NCBI RefSeq assembly: GCF_014838715.1
Contig: NZ_CP061947.1
Span: 4,216,001-4,280,000 of the forward strand
Direction: 5' to 3'
DNA: 64,000 nt
Origin: Algoriphagus sp. Y33
GTDB taxonomy: Bacteria > Bacteroidota > Bacteroidia > Cytophagales > Cyclobacteriaceae
Below, in pieces: positions 52,728 through 60,520 of the stretch. A program made the translations under genes and the position numbers. Within the stretch, counting starts at the first letter, position 1, and each line of letters opens with the position of its first letter. The notes beneath the pieces were generated by a model. It searched no databases. It had not been told where the DNA came from and saw nothing but the letters and a program-made list of their open reading frames with translations.

Positions 52728-52857
52728 AGGGAGAAAATTGAAAGTAGGATACGTTCTCTTCCAACCTATTCCTAATTTCTTAAAGAAACTGATTTTCTTA
52801 TATACTCAGTACTGCCTGTTGGATTCAAGGTGATGTTATGGGCAGCTTAAAATTTCT

Positions 52858-53154
52858 TCAATTGTACTTCTTTCTCAAGAAATCTGTAATCTTCATTTCG
52901 AAGTTATGATAGGGCGGGAAAATTACACTTAAAAACCCAATAAGGGATGCTATGAAAATGTTAGGGCAACATCCATCAACAAAAATTTCGTTATCACGAA
53001 CGGTTATTTGTACTCCAACTGTACCAGATTTTCGCACAATTATACTTTTTTGAGGTATGGAGTATGATGTATAAATTGAATAATGTGGAAGTTGACTCTT
53101 CAAAGTCAAAAGTAATTCGTTGAAGTCAGGTAAATGCTTTGTTGAAACTACCAT
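52858..53154 (-). CDS. Hypothetical protein with one membrane segment
   Basis: 98 residues from the ATG at 53154. The N-terminal half is mixed alpha/beta with a basic strand (KSIIVRKSGTVGVQITVRDN). A hydrophobic segment IFIASLIGFLSVIFPPY lies at ~68-84, then a short tail. I do not recognise the family. A TTG-initiated version from 53172 is possible but less likely. It stands at the edge of an accessory region rich in palindromes. Confidence 0.6.
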   Translation of the reverse strand: MVVSTKHLPDFNELLLTLKSQLPHYSIYTSYSIPQKSIIVRKSGTVGVQITVRDNEIFVDGCCPNIFIASLIGFLSVIFPPYHNFEMKITDFLRKKYN

Positions 53155-53247
53155 AGTTTTCAATTTTTTCAAATATTAAATTACGAATAAATATTGGATT
53201 AGTTGTGTTTTTGAATTCCAGAATTGCCCACAACTTATATTAAAAAG

Positions 53248-53268
53248 CCGTTCGTGTGACACGAACGG
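53248..53268. repeat. Covarying hairpin repeat CCGTTCGTG/CACGAACGG
   Basis: Perfect 9-base-pair stem with loop TGA, followed by AGGCAAT. Same family as 57416-57437. From 53267 to 53362 an open stretch encodes NGGNIEYLPKHGKQWIFENI and then DDEMGFMRIKID before a stop, without a start. It may be the tail of a lost gene and I do not recognise it. Otherwise 53155-53511 holds only palindromes. Confidence 0.65.
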
Positions 53269-53371
53269 AGGCAATATAGAATATCTACCAAAACATGGAA
53301 AGCAATGGATTTTTGAAAATATAGATGATGAGATGGGCTTTATGAGGATAAAAATTGATTGAGCAACACAA

Positions 53372-53409
53372 GATCTCACATTAAATTTTTCGTAATTTGA
53401 TGTGAGATC
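53372..53409. repeat. Long 16-base-pair hairpin
   Basis: GATCTCACATTAAATT and AATTTGATGTGAGATC pair over 16 positions (one G-T) around the loop TTTCGT. No T-run follows on either strand, so it is not an ordinary terminator. It may be a remnant end of a mobile element or a structured element. Confidence 0.6.
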
Positions 53410-53464
53410 CAAAATTCAACATTAATGCTAAGGCTTACATCTAAGGATACATCAAAAATTTAAT

Positions 53465-53498
53465 ATTTTAATGTCAGTATAGTTGTTGACACTAAAAT
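53465..53498. promoter_or_regulatory. Palindromic operator-like site before the Fic remnant
   Basis: ATTTTAATGTCA and TGACACTAAAAT are inverted repeats with one mismatch and a 10-base spacer, lying 14 bases before the ATG of the Fic fragment. Spacing and position suggest a binding site for a dimeric regulator (inference). Confidence 0.4.
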
Positions 53499-53511
53499 TT
53501 AAGGTTAGATA

Positions 53512-53664
53512 ATGACATACCTGATTAACCCAGATAGAACCAAACCTTGGAACAATCTTCCCGAGCTCCCCATTGAAGGGCAATATTTTAGGGATTTGGA
53601 TATTTTTGAGCAATTATGGGAATCGTCGAGCGCAGAGAAATCAGTGGTGGGCATTATTACATGA
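53512..53664 (+). pseudogene. Remnant of a Fic-family protein N-terminus
   Basis: 50 codons. MTYLINPDRTKPWNNLPELP, followed by IEGQYFRDLDIFEQLWE, resembles the N-terminal segment of Fic/DOC AMP-transferase family proteins, where a K/R-P-W/Y-N-x-L-P-x-L-P motif and a 'DIEIFEQL' helix precede the catalytic domain. No Fic core (HPFxxGNGR) follows, so this is a truncated leftover. 53665-53814 shows no further homology I can read. Confidence 0.5.
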
Positions 53665-53814
53665 ATCTGGAACTCTATAGGATCTTGGGGCAGTAAGTTT
53701 CAAGGAGATAGACTAATTTATAAAGCCCTAAGACAGTAATTGAATTACCCGGAAACAAGCATGTTTAAAAAAGCCCAAACGTCGGTCGGGCTTGCACAAA
53801 TACGTAATTCAATA

Positions 53815-54387
53815 CTAATTGGCTTTATCAAATACGGTCGTCCAGAAACGCTCGTTTTCTTCAGAATTTTCTTTTGCTTTGGCCTGAACAGTAATAGACT
53901 TGCCATCATTGCTCAACTTCCAAACCTCTGTTACGGAAACAAGCATTTGTTCCCGAGCATTTACCTTATAAGGAGTGTGGACCATCAGGTGTACAAGTGA
54001 GTTAACAGTCATAGTTTGCCCATCAGGTGACCACTTTACGGTAAACTTCTTCCCTCTTTCCGGACCAGGATTAATTTGGCTTTCTCTACCGTCAAAGGTC
54101 AATTTCTCCAGGCTTGTAGCCAGGGCTGCTTCAGGAGAGGGATTTGGTACTTCTATGGTTAGAAAATCTGCCTGCTCTGCTATTTTCATTGTTTTAGAGC
54201 GCATACGATCACCCGCGTCATATATGCAAACAATATTTCCGTCCATACTTATCGACTGGTTGGATTTCCATTCACCGGAAAAGTTGGCGCGATGCCTGTC
54301 ATTTTGTTGTTGAGCCTGTACGGCAAAATAAATTACTCCTGTTAACAGAATAATCAGGCAGGACAAAACGTATCTTTTATTTTTCAT
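53815..54387 (-). CDS. Secreted hypothetical protein
   Basis: 190 residues with a signal peptide (RYVLSCLIILLTGVIYFAVQAQ). The mature part starts with ANFSGEWKSNQSI, a beta-rich pattern (FSGxWK) common in small lipocalin-like Bacteroidota proteins, and has FTVKWSPDGQTMTVNSLV and VTEVWKLSNDGKSITVQA strands. No specific family assigned. It begins five bases after the propeller lipoprotein gene, in one operon with it and YceI. Confidence 0.75.
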   Translation of the reverse strand: MKNKRYVLSCLIILLTGVIYFAVQAQQQNDRHRANFSGEWKSNQSISMDGNIVCIYDAGDRMRSKTMKIAEQADFLTIEVPNPSPEAALATSLEKLTFDGRESQINPGPERGKKFTVKWSPDGQTMTVNSLVHLMVHTPYKVNAREQMLVSVTEVWKLSNDGKSITVQAKAKENSEENERFWTTVFDKAN

Positions 54388-54392
54388 ATCTA

Positions 54393-55520
54393 TCAGAATT
54401 GATATAGTGAATCTGCTTTGAAGTCCGTGATGGTATATCCCTTCCCGTCTGAACCAACCTCATAACGATAAACGCCATCGGCGCCAAACCAAATACTTCC
54501 ATCCTTCGCTTCCAAAAGCCCAAAAAGAGCAGGTGGTCCTGAAAAAATTTCGGTTACAGTAGGATTTTTATCGTACAATGTCTCTGCATCATATCGTGAA
54601 AGTACCCAGACATTCGAATAGAGTTTGACCTCACCGGTAGTCCAGATATTTCCTTTTTTATCTTGGATTATTGAATAGGCACCTCTCTCCGACACGTGTG
54701 TAAAAGTGCTGCCGTCATAACGCCAGAGACCGTAAACGTCAGCGAACCAAATGTTGCCTTTTTTATCTTCGATGATTGACCAAACGTTTTTAAACGCCTT
54801 GTCCTCTTTGTTTTTTAAAACGGTAAATCCCTTTCCTTGTCCGTCTCTATAGCTATCGATATCACCTCCCGATAGCGATCGGGACAGACGGGGATCATAT
54901 ACAAACATATTTTCATTGTGAGGACCAAACCAAAGCTTGCCGGTTTTGTCTTCAAAGAGTAAGCGAATATTGTTAGTGGGAAATCCATCTTTTGTGGTAA
55001 AGGTCCGAAAAGATTTCCCGTCATATCGGCTTGGTCCGAACCAAATATTACCGGCCTTGTCTTCATAAATGTGCAGCACCATATTGCTGGCAAGCCCATC
55101 CTTTGTTGTAAAATGTTGAAAGTCTGTCTGCCCGGCAGGTAAGTGATAAACCCCTGAATCTTTAGAAGCAATCCAAAGATTTCCTTTTCGATCTTCCAGC
55201 ACATCCCAGAATGTGTGCGAACCTACTATACTATTTGTGAGATTGGTAAACGATTTTCCCTGTCCGTCCGGCAGGCGGGCATCGTATCGAAACACGCCTG
55301 AATAAGAAGCAATCAAAATATCTCCGTTACTCGCTTGTTTTACATTCCGAACTATATTCATAGGCACCCTAGAGGTATCCGCCTCATTAAGTTGCGACTC
55401 GGAGTATCCTGCATTATTGGTCTTGATAGTATCTTGTGGTACGTTTGTTTGCTCTTGTCCACAGGATGTGAACAGAACAAGCATCAAGAATAGAATGGGG
55501 AGGGAAAAGAATTTTATCAT
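54393..55520 (-). CDS. Two-component-regulator-propeller lipoprotein with repeat-derived insertions
   Basis: 375 residues. Lipoprotein signal ending at Cys20 (LFTSC). The rest is Reg_prop-type propeller blades (DRKGNLWIAS, DKAGNIWFGP, DKTGKLWFGP, DKKGNIWFAD, DKKGNIWTTG, DGSIWFGADG). No kinase domain is attached. Two blades carry in-frame insertions at the same point, between YD and GK: ARLPDGQ near 55255-55285, and a 19-residue stretch starting PRLSRSLSGG near 54835-54900, whose DNA is palindromic. Middle gene of a three-gene operon. Sensor-like or scaffold role unknown. Confidence 0.85.
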   Translation of the reverse strand: MIKFFSLPILFLMLVLFTSCGQEQTNVPQDTIKTNNAGYSESQLNEADTSRVPMNIVRNVKQASNGDILIASYSGVFRYDARLPDGQGKSFTNLTNSIVGSHTFWDVLEDRKGNLWIASKDSGVYHLPAGQTDFQHFTTKDGLASNMVLHIYEDKAGNIWFGPSRYDGKSFRTFTTKDGFPTNNIRLLFEDKTGKLWFGPHNENMFVYDPRLSRSLSGGDIDSYRDGQGKGFTVLKNKEDKAFKNVWSIIEDKKGNIWFADVYGLWRYDGSTFTHVSERGAYSIIQDKKGNIWTTGEVKLYSNVWVLSRYDAETLYDKNPTVTEIFSGPPALFGLLEAKDGSIWFGADGVYRYEVGSDGKGYTITDFKADSLYQF

Positions 55521-55530
55521 TTTATAGTTT

Positions 55531-56172
55531 TTATTTTCTTGCTACTATCTTAATCTGGAATTCAACATTGTCCGAAACAGCTTGATCAGCTAAATTATCG
55601 TAAAACTTCCCTGATCTATAGCGGATACCCCACTGTGTCCTGTCGATGATGATTTTGCCTGTCGCCTTGACAATCCCGTCTTTGACTTCTATCACTGCTG
55701 GAAAAGTAACAGAGCGTGTGACACCTTTAATCGTCAGGTTTCCTGTAATTTGTATGTTCTTGCTATTCACTGAATCAACCTTGGTAATTGCGATAGTAGA
55801 AATGGGGAATTTTTCGACATCAAAATAATCAGGCGACTTCAGGTGTTTCACTGGGGTGTTCTTATTCTCCTTGTCACCATATTCAATTGAATTCATATCA
55901 ATTTCAGCAGTACCACCCACCAATTGTCCTTTTTCAATCAGCAATTCACCTTTGGATAAGTAGACATACCCTATATGGTCTTCAGGAGAAAGTACCATTG
56001 TACCTATCCATGTTACCACACTTTGGCTTGTATCTACCTTATATTTTTCTCCGTAGGAAACGGGGATTGCCGCTATGGTATTTTTAGTCTCCTCTTTTAC
56101 AGATTTGCTGCAACCAAAGGGCAAAGGAGCAATAACCAGAAATAAGTAAAATAGGGATAACTTGTTGTTCAT
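55531..56172 (-). CDS. YceI-family lipoprotein
   Basis: 213 residues. Lipoprotein signal ending at Cys21 (APLPFGC). The mature part is a YceI lipocalin-like barrel: YKVDTSQSVVTWIGTM, ELLIEKGQLVGGTAEIDMNS, HLKSPDYFDVEKFPISTIAI, GNLTIKGVTRSVTFPAVIEV and IDRTQWGIRYRSGKF. YceI proteins bind isoprenoid-type lipids. First gene of the operon that continues into the propeller lipoprotein and the secreted protein. Divergent from the membrane regulator at 56274. Confidence 0.93.
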   Translation of the reverse strand: MNNKLSLFYLFLVIAPLPFGCSKSVKEETKNTIAAIPVSYGEKYKVDTSQSVVTWIGTMVLSPEDHIGYVYLSKGELLIEKGQLVGGTAEIDMNSIEYGDKENKNTPVKHLKSPDYFDVEKFPISTIAITKVDSVNSKNIQITGNLTIKGVTRSVTFPAVIEVKDGIVKATGKIIIDRTQWGIRYRSGKFYDNLADQAVSDNVEFQIKIVARK

Positions 56173-56230
56173 AAAGTTTCATAGCTGATCCACAATAGTA
56201 CTTAGGTAACTTTTGATACATGAATTTCGA

Positions 56231-56260
56231 TTGTAAATAGAAATGTAAACTTTGTAAATA
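56231..56260. promoter_or_regulatory. Triple TGTAAA direct repeats in the divergent promoter region
   Basis: TTGTAAATA occurs at 56231-56239 and 56252-56260, with another TGTAAA at 56244-56249 between them. The three TGTAAA units lie at 12- and 9-base steps in the 101-base gap between the yceI-type gene and the regulator gene. OmpR/PhoB-type winged helices bind tandem direct repeats, so this is a candidate site for the neighbouring regulator. Confidence 0.5.
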
Positions 56261-56273
56261 AACTTTTGACACG

Positions 56274-57164
56274 ATGGATCTCAGGCAAAACCTCCTCTCC
56301 GAAGAACGCAACTACCTGTTTGCATCGGTACTACTTATCTTTATCTCTTTGGCCAGCGTGGGTTTCAGCATGTTGGGCAGTGATGACTTTGATCTTGCCA
56401 GGCAGGAAGTTCTTCTTCGAAAAATCGGGCATGAACTGCTCTTACAGTCAGGCGACAGTACATCACGGGTGCTTCCGGTAAAAAAGATCGCTGAAAATGA
56501 ATATCAGATCAGTTTTGAGAATGAGCTTAGTTTTCAACCCGACACCCTTGTAAATACGATCCAAAGTTTGTTAGCCGAAGGTCCGTTTGCACGTGATTAT
56601 GTTGTGAACGTAGTCGACCCTGCCAATGCCAGTGTATTGTTTGGATATGCTATTTCAAAAAACAAGAAGGATGACATTATAGCCTGTATAGGAAGAAGGC
56701 AACCTATGGGATGTTACGCGGTCAACATTCAATTTAAACCAACGGGTATCTCATTGGCTAAAAATGAGTACTTATTTGGATCCCTTTTTGCCTTAGCATT
56801 TGTTGGTTTAGTTTTTTTGAGATCTGTCAAACCGAGGAGGTTCTCACACTACAGTCGGAATAAGGGTTTGATCAGATTGGGATCCATGTCATTCGATGCA
56901 GCAACCCGCAAGCTCATGATAAATGAAAATACCATCGACCTGACCAGAACTGAAACCCGTGTATTGCACATTTTTGCTTTGTCTCCTAACGAGGTTATAG
57001 AGCGGAGCCGGTTACAAAAAGAGATATGGGAGGACGAAGGTGTTATCGTCGGACGCAGTCTGGACATGTTCATATCAAAACTTAGAAAAAAGCTGGAATT
57101 TGATCCGAATATCAACATTGTTGTTATACGCGGCAAAGGATATATGCTTGAAATCAGCGCTTAA
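56274..57164 (+). CDS. Membrane-anchored OmpR/PhoB-type winged-helix regulator
   Basis: 296 residues. TM1 at ~17-35 (FASVLLIFISLASVGFSML), a ~130-residue presumably periplasmic domain (~36-163), TM2 at ~165-182 (YLFGSLFALAFVGLVFL), then a cytoplasmic winged helix at ~195-296: LGSMSFDAATRKLMINENTI, LTRTETRVLHIFALSPNEVI, VGRSLDMFISKLRKKLEF, VIRGKGYML. No receiver domain. Sensing outside and DNA binding inside in one chain recalls ToxR/CadC, but with the DNA-binding part at the C-terminus. Divergent from the YceI operon, which is its likely target. Confidence 0.87.
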   Translation: MDLRQNLLSEERNYLFASVLLIFISLASVGFSMLGSDDFDLARQEVLLRKIGHELLLQSGDSTSRVLPVKKIAENEYQISFENELSFQPDTLVNTIQSLLAEGPFARDYVVNVVDPANASVLFGYAISKNKKDDIIACIGRRQPMGCYAVNIQFKPTGISLAKNEYLFGSLFALAFVGLVFLRSVKPRRFSHYSRNKGLIRLGSMSFDAATRKLMINENTIDLTRTETRVLHIFALSPNEVIERSRLQKEIWEDEGVIVGRSLDMFISKLRKKLEFDPNINIVVIRGKGYMLEISA

Positions 57165-57557
57165 GAAGATCCTCAGGCTCCAAACTGATCTTACTAGAAT
57201 TCAATTTGGCATTTACTCTTTCCACACATCCTTGAAACCTCCTCCCGCTGAGCCGAACAGGTTCTCGTGGCAGAGTTTTACCGCCAACTTCCTTCAGAAC
57301 TTGCCTGACGGCAGTCAGGTTCCACCTCATGATGGGCGTTCTTGTTCTTTTGGCTAGTAGTTGGTGATCCCCCACAGTGGATTTTCATCTCCTGCTATAC
57401 GGCACATGTAAAAGGCCGTTCGTGAGGACACGAACGGCGGCAATGGAAAGTTCAACGGCAATGGAAGTATCAAGAGTCTAACTCATACAATCTCTATTCT
57501 AAATTCTTGGCTCTTATATCTGAAATCTTGATACTTACGTCTTGCTACTTGATACTT
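57165..57557. repeat. Gene-free stretch with covarying hairpin repeat
   Basis: 57416-57437 is a perfect hairpin CCGTTCGTG-agga-CACGAACGG followed by CGGCAATGG, a member of the family at 31.1 and 53.25 kb. 57280-57350 is GC-richer than its surroundings, and a minus-strand frame crosses it, but I recognise nothing in it. GGTGATCCC with a following CACA near 57363 recurs near 63852. Confidence 0.55.
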
Positions 57558-58361
57558 TTACAATTCTTTAATCTTCAAATTCTTAAAAATCACTCCCTGT
57601 CCTTCGCTTTGCAGCCCAATGTATCCCTCAGTCAGGGGAGTTCCATCCACCTTGTATTTAGGATCAAAATTGGCAGCTACCCCACCGCCAACCTGAGGCT
57701 TGGTGTATTGCAAAACTGTATCTCCATTCACCAAATGAATGACTAGTGAATCTCCATACACGATCAGATCTGCTTTCACCCATTCATCCCATTTGAAAGT
57801 TGGAGAAGTGGAATTTATACAATGGCGTGGATCCTTTTCACCTTCAAAGAATACATCTGTCCCGGGAGAACACATATTTCCCGTAGGCCTGGCCACGCCT
57901 TCTTCTTCCTCGGCTAGCATTTGCCATTCTACAGAGATAGGCCAGTCCTGCTCCTTCAAGATTGTCTCAGGAGCCTGAGAGTGAAACATTACCCCGCTAT
58001 TTCTATAGGTGTAGCTGGCTGCATCTTCGAGCCACTGGTCGGTAAATCTGTATTCCCAGGTCATATGAAAGGCAGAAAATGGCTTCTCATAAAACAAATG
58101 TCCATAGCGGTCATTGAAGCCCTCATTATAATCATCATAATTCACGGCTATCGTACCATCGGTCACACGGAACGTGTTTTGGTAATTTTCACCGGTTTCA
58201 TGATGATAGATTTTCGGAATCCAGTTGTCCAGATTTTTACCATTAAACATATCAATCCACTCTGCTTTGGGCTCATCTGCTCCTTGGATTTCCTTTTTAT
58301 CAGAACTGCAAGAAATCAGGGTGCCTCCCATCAGAAATCCTATAAATACTTTTTTTAACAT
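57558..58361 (-). CDS. DUF1080 (3-keto-disaccharide hydrolase-like) lipoprotein
   Basis: 267 residues from the ATG at 58361. Lipoprotein signal ending at Cys18 (GTLISC). DUF1080 concanavalin-like fold: IDMFNGKNLDNWIPKI at the start, FRVTDGTIAVNYDD, FHMTWEYRF, RNSGVMFHSQ, ISVEWQMLAEEEEG and EGYIGLQSEGQGVIFKNLKI at the end. Some members hydrolyse 3-keto-glycosides made by Gfo/Idh-type oxidoreductases; one such (broken) gene lies 5 kb upstream. Envelope-located. Single gene. Confidence 0.88.
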   Translation of the reverse strand: MLKKVFIGFLMGGTLISCSSDKKEIQGADEPKAEWIDMFNGKNLDNWIPKIYHHETGENYQNTFRVTDGTIAVNYDDYNEGFNDRYGHLFYEKPFSAFHMTWEYRFTDQWLEDAASYTYRNSGVMFHSQAPETILKEQDWPISVEWQMLAEEEEGVARPTGNMCSPGTDVFFEGEKDPRHCINSTSPTFKWDEWVKADLIVYGDSLVIHLVNGDTVLQYTKPQVGGGVAANFDPKYKVDGTPLTEGYIGLQSEGQGVIFKNLKIKEL

Positions 58362-58400
58362 GGAATTAAAAGTTGATATAAAAAGATTACAATAAATTAC

Positions 58401-58422
58401 GATTACCCGCAATTATGCCTGT
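58401..58422. repeat. Third, diverged copy of the GATTATCCGCA repeat
   Basis: GATTACCCGCAATTATGCCT differs from the 27240 copy (GATTATCCGCAATGATGCCA) at three positions. Confidence 0.45.
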
Positions 58423-58524
58423 CTCACATTTTCCTTCATGACTGATATAGAAAGAGGCGGCGCATAAGGTAGGTTAAAGTTAAGGATTTCCTAGGTTTAA
58501 AAAGTAAGTTTTGGACGAGCGAAC

Positions 58525-59430
58525 TCAATCAGGGGAAGCACGGCAAGCAGTAAAGGATTTGCTAACCAAAAATCGAAATGCATGTTTTTCAATTTTAGCA
58601 GTGATGGTTTTTACTGTTTCCATAAGTTCTCCATCGATCTGAAATTCTGCCCCTTCAGGATTATCAAGTTGGCACTCCTGCACTACCCATGTCTGAATTC
58701 CCTCCACCTCGTCTAAATTCCCTTTGATAAAAGCCATGGTTATCCGAACATAATCCTCAGCGGTTTTGGGATTGAACGCAATAATCTCAAATTTACCATC
58801 ATCCATAACTCCTTTGCAATTCACAATTGCTCCTGTGCCATATTGATCACCGTTGGCAATTACAATCATTTTAGCTTTTATCTCAACTGACTCTTCTGCG
58901 ATTCTCAGCCGAAAATTCATTGTCTCGGTACCAAAAATCTCTGAAAATGAATTTTTTACATAGCCAAGCATACCCCGTGACTCATCCTGTTCAAATTTCT
59001 GAATCAGATTGGCGTTTATCCCAAAGTCTGCTAAATGCAGGCATAGTTCACCATTAATGTGGATCGCATCTATAGGGTGTACATTAAAATCCAGAGCGGC
59101 CTCCCATGAATCTGTCAAATCATTGATCCCCATGCATTTTGCCAGCCCATTGGCTGAACCCAGCGGTAAGATGCACATGGGAACAGCAGCTTCCTTAAGG
59201 CATTTAGCCACCAGTTTGACTGTGCCGTCCCCACCACCAATCAAAACAAAATCAGGACTTGACTGCTTGTATTTTGCCAAGATTTTGTCTTCATCATTTT
59301 CTCCTGTAGTCTCCCATAGTTCCACATTGGAACCGGGCAATCTGGCGGCTGCCATCTCTAGAAGTTCGACATCAGTAATAGAGTCATTCCCGGAGATAGG
59401 ATTATAGATTAACAAACATTTTTTACCCAT
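58525..59430 (-). CDS. Diacylglycerol/sphingosine-kinase-family lipid kinase
   Basis: 301 residues from the ATG at 59430. DAGK catalytic domain: KCLLIYNPISGNDS, DFVLIGGGDGTVKLVAKCL (the GGGDGT motif that binds ATP) and CILPLGSANGLAKCMG. A C-terminal beta-domain follows with FEIIAFNPKTAED and FQIDGELMET. It phosphorylates diacylglycerol or a similar lipid. It lies 19 bases after an App1-type phosphatidate phosphatase, so enzymes with opposite activities may be co-expressed. The TTG at 59448 was rejected as start. Confidence 0.9.
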   Translation of the reverse strand: MGKKCLLIYNPISGNDSITDVELLEMAAARLPGSNVELWETTGENDEDKILAKYKQSSPDFVLIGGGDGTVKLVAKCLKEAAVPMCILPLGSANGLAKCMGINDLTDSWEAALDFNVHPIDAIHINGELCLHLADFGINANLIQKFEQDESRGMLGYVKNSFSEIFGTETMNFRLRIAEESVEIKAKMIVIANGDQYGTGAIVNCKGVMDDGKFEIIAFNPKTAEDYVRITMAFIKGNLDEVEGIQTWVVQECQLDNPEGAEFQIDGELMETVKTITAKIEKHAFRFLVSKSFTACRASPD

Positions 59431-59449
59431 GTTGAGCTCAGATTGCAAA

Positions 59450-60487
59450 CTAAGTGATGATTGATTCCTTTTCTACTATTTCTATTGCCTCATCGGACGA
59501 TTCGATGAAATGAAAGTGATCAAATCCGTGAAGTTTTTTCAGTTCACTTATTCTTGATGAATCCAATTGTCCTACCACCCTTATAAAAACATCCTTAACC
59601 CTTCCCGGGTAATCCTGAATCACTTGGGCATAAATCTCAGGATCGTGCTGCCCACTATCTCCAATTAAATAAAACTGCATCTCAGGAAACATCTCCATAA
59701 GATGCTCGATTTTTTGTAATTTGTGAGAATGATCCCCACCTCCTGATTTCCAGATATTTTTGAGGTTTATATGCTTATCCTTGAGCAAAATAGGCCCATC
59801 AGGAATGTGCCTGTAACGTAGAAAATCTTTGATCAGATCATATAATGACCAATCGCTACTAGACACGTAAAAAATAGGTAAAGTCGTGCCTTCTGTAATC
59901 TTCCTGTAGAATTTTGACACTCCTGGCAAAGGCCTTCTGGTATAGGCATTTTTCGAAATCGATAGCCAAAATTTCTTTCCGATCTCTGTGGAGTGTGAGA
60001 TTATTATAGTATCGTCGATATCGGAGATTACTCCTGTGTTTCCTGAAAATCTACTCACATTCATGTAAGCAAGGAGGGATTTCTTTGTGACAGGCTCCAA
60101 TACCTGAAAAGTCGCTTGTTCAACCACATCTGTACCGGGTTTGGAATCCCCGATCTGTAACTCAAACACCCCATCCTCGTCGGAGGATACCACATAGTTT
60201 TTCCCCTGAAAAGTGATTTCCACCTTAGCAAGAGCGACAGATGATCCTGAGTATCTTTTCACCGCCGCTAAGATATTTGATAGCCAATTATTGCGGGAAG
60301 ATGGTCGTTTCTGTGTATAAACCTTGATTACTCTTCCTTTGAAAAAAACTTCCGTGTCATTTCCGAAGGCTAAAAAAGGTTCTACTTTGATTTTATCCTT
60401 TTTACTAATACTCATCAAATATTCTGATAGTTGGTATACCGATAGTAACGCAAAAATCACGCAGATAGTAATGAGTAAACTTCTCAT
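59450..60487 (-). CDS. App1-type (DUF2183) phosphatidate phosphatase-like protein
   Basis: 345 residues. A single N-terminal hydrophobic segment (~4-22) suggests a membrane anchor. The App1/DUF2183 HAD-like domain has GVISDIDDTIIISHSTEIG (DxDxT catalytic motif), LPIFYVSSSDWSLYDLI, DGPILLKDKHINLK, HSHKLQKIEHLMEMFP and FYLIGDSGQHDPEIYA. Yeast App1 is a Mg-dependent phosphatidate phosphatase. Upstream partner of the lipid kinase gene. Substrate inferred only from family. Confidence 0.88.
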   Translation of the reverse strand: MRSLLITICVIFALLSVYQLSEYLMSISKKDKIKVEPFLAFGNDTEVFFKGRVIKVYTQKRPSSRNNWLSNILAAVKRYSGSSVALAKVEITFQGKNYVVSSDEDGVFELQIGDSKPGTDVVEQATFQVLEPVTKKSLLAYMNVSRFSGNTGVISDIDDTIIISHSTEIGKKFWLSISKNAYTRRPLPGVSKFYRKITEGTTLPIFYVSSSDWSLYDLIKDFLRYRHIPDGPILLKDKHINLKNIWKSGGGDHSHKLQKIEHLMEMFPEMQFYLIGDSGQHDPEIYAQVIQDYPGRVKDVFIRVVGQLDSSRISELKKLHGFDHFHFIESSDEAIEIVEKESIIT

Positions 60488-60520
60488 TTAACAAGAATTA
60501 CAGCTCCTAAATCCCATAAC

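Noticed and set aside
53176..53412. 78-codon minus-strand frame in the palindrome-rich island
   Set aside because: Spans two hairpins and is antisense to a short open stretch; the translation has no domain.
57154..57375. 73-codon minus-strand frame after the winged-helix regulator
   Set aside because: Basic, unstructured translation overlapping the regulator's end; GC content differs but no family or start context supports it.
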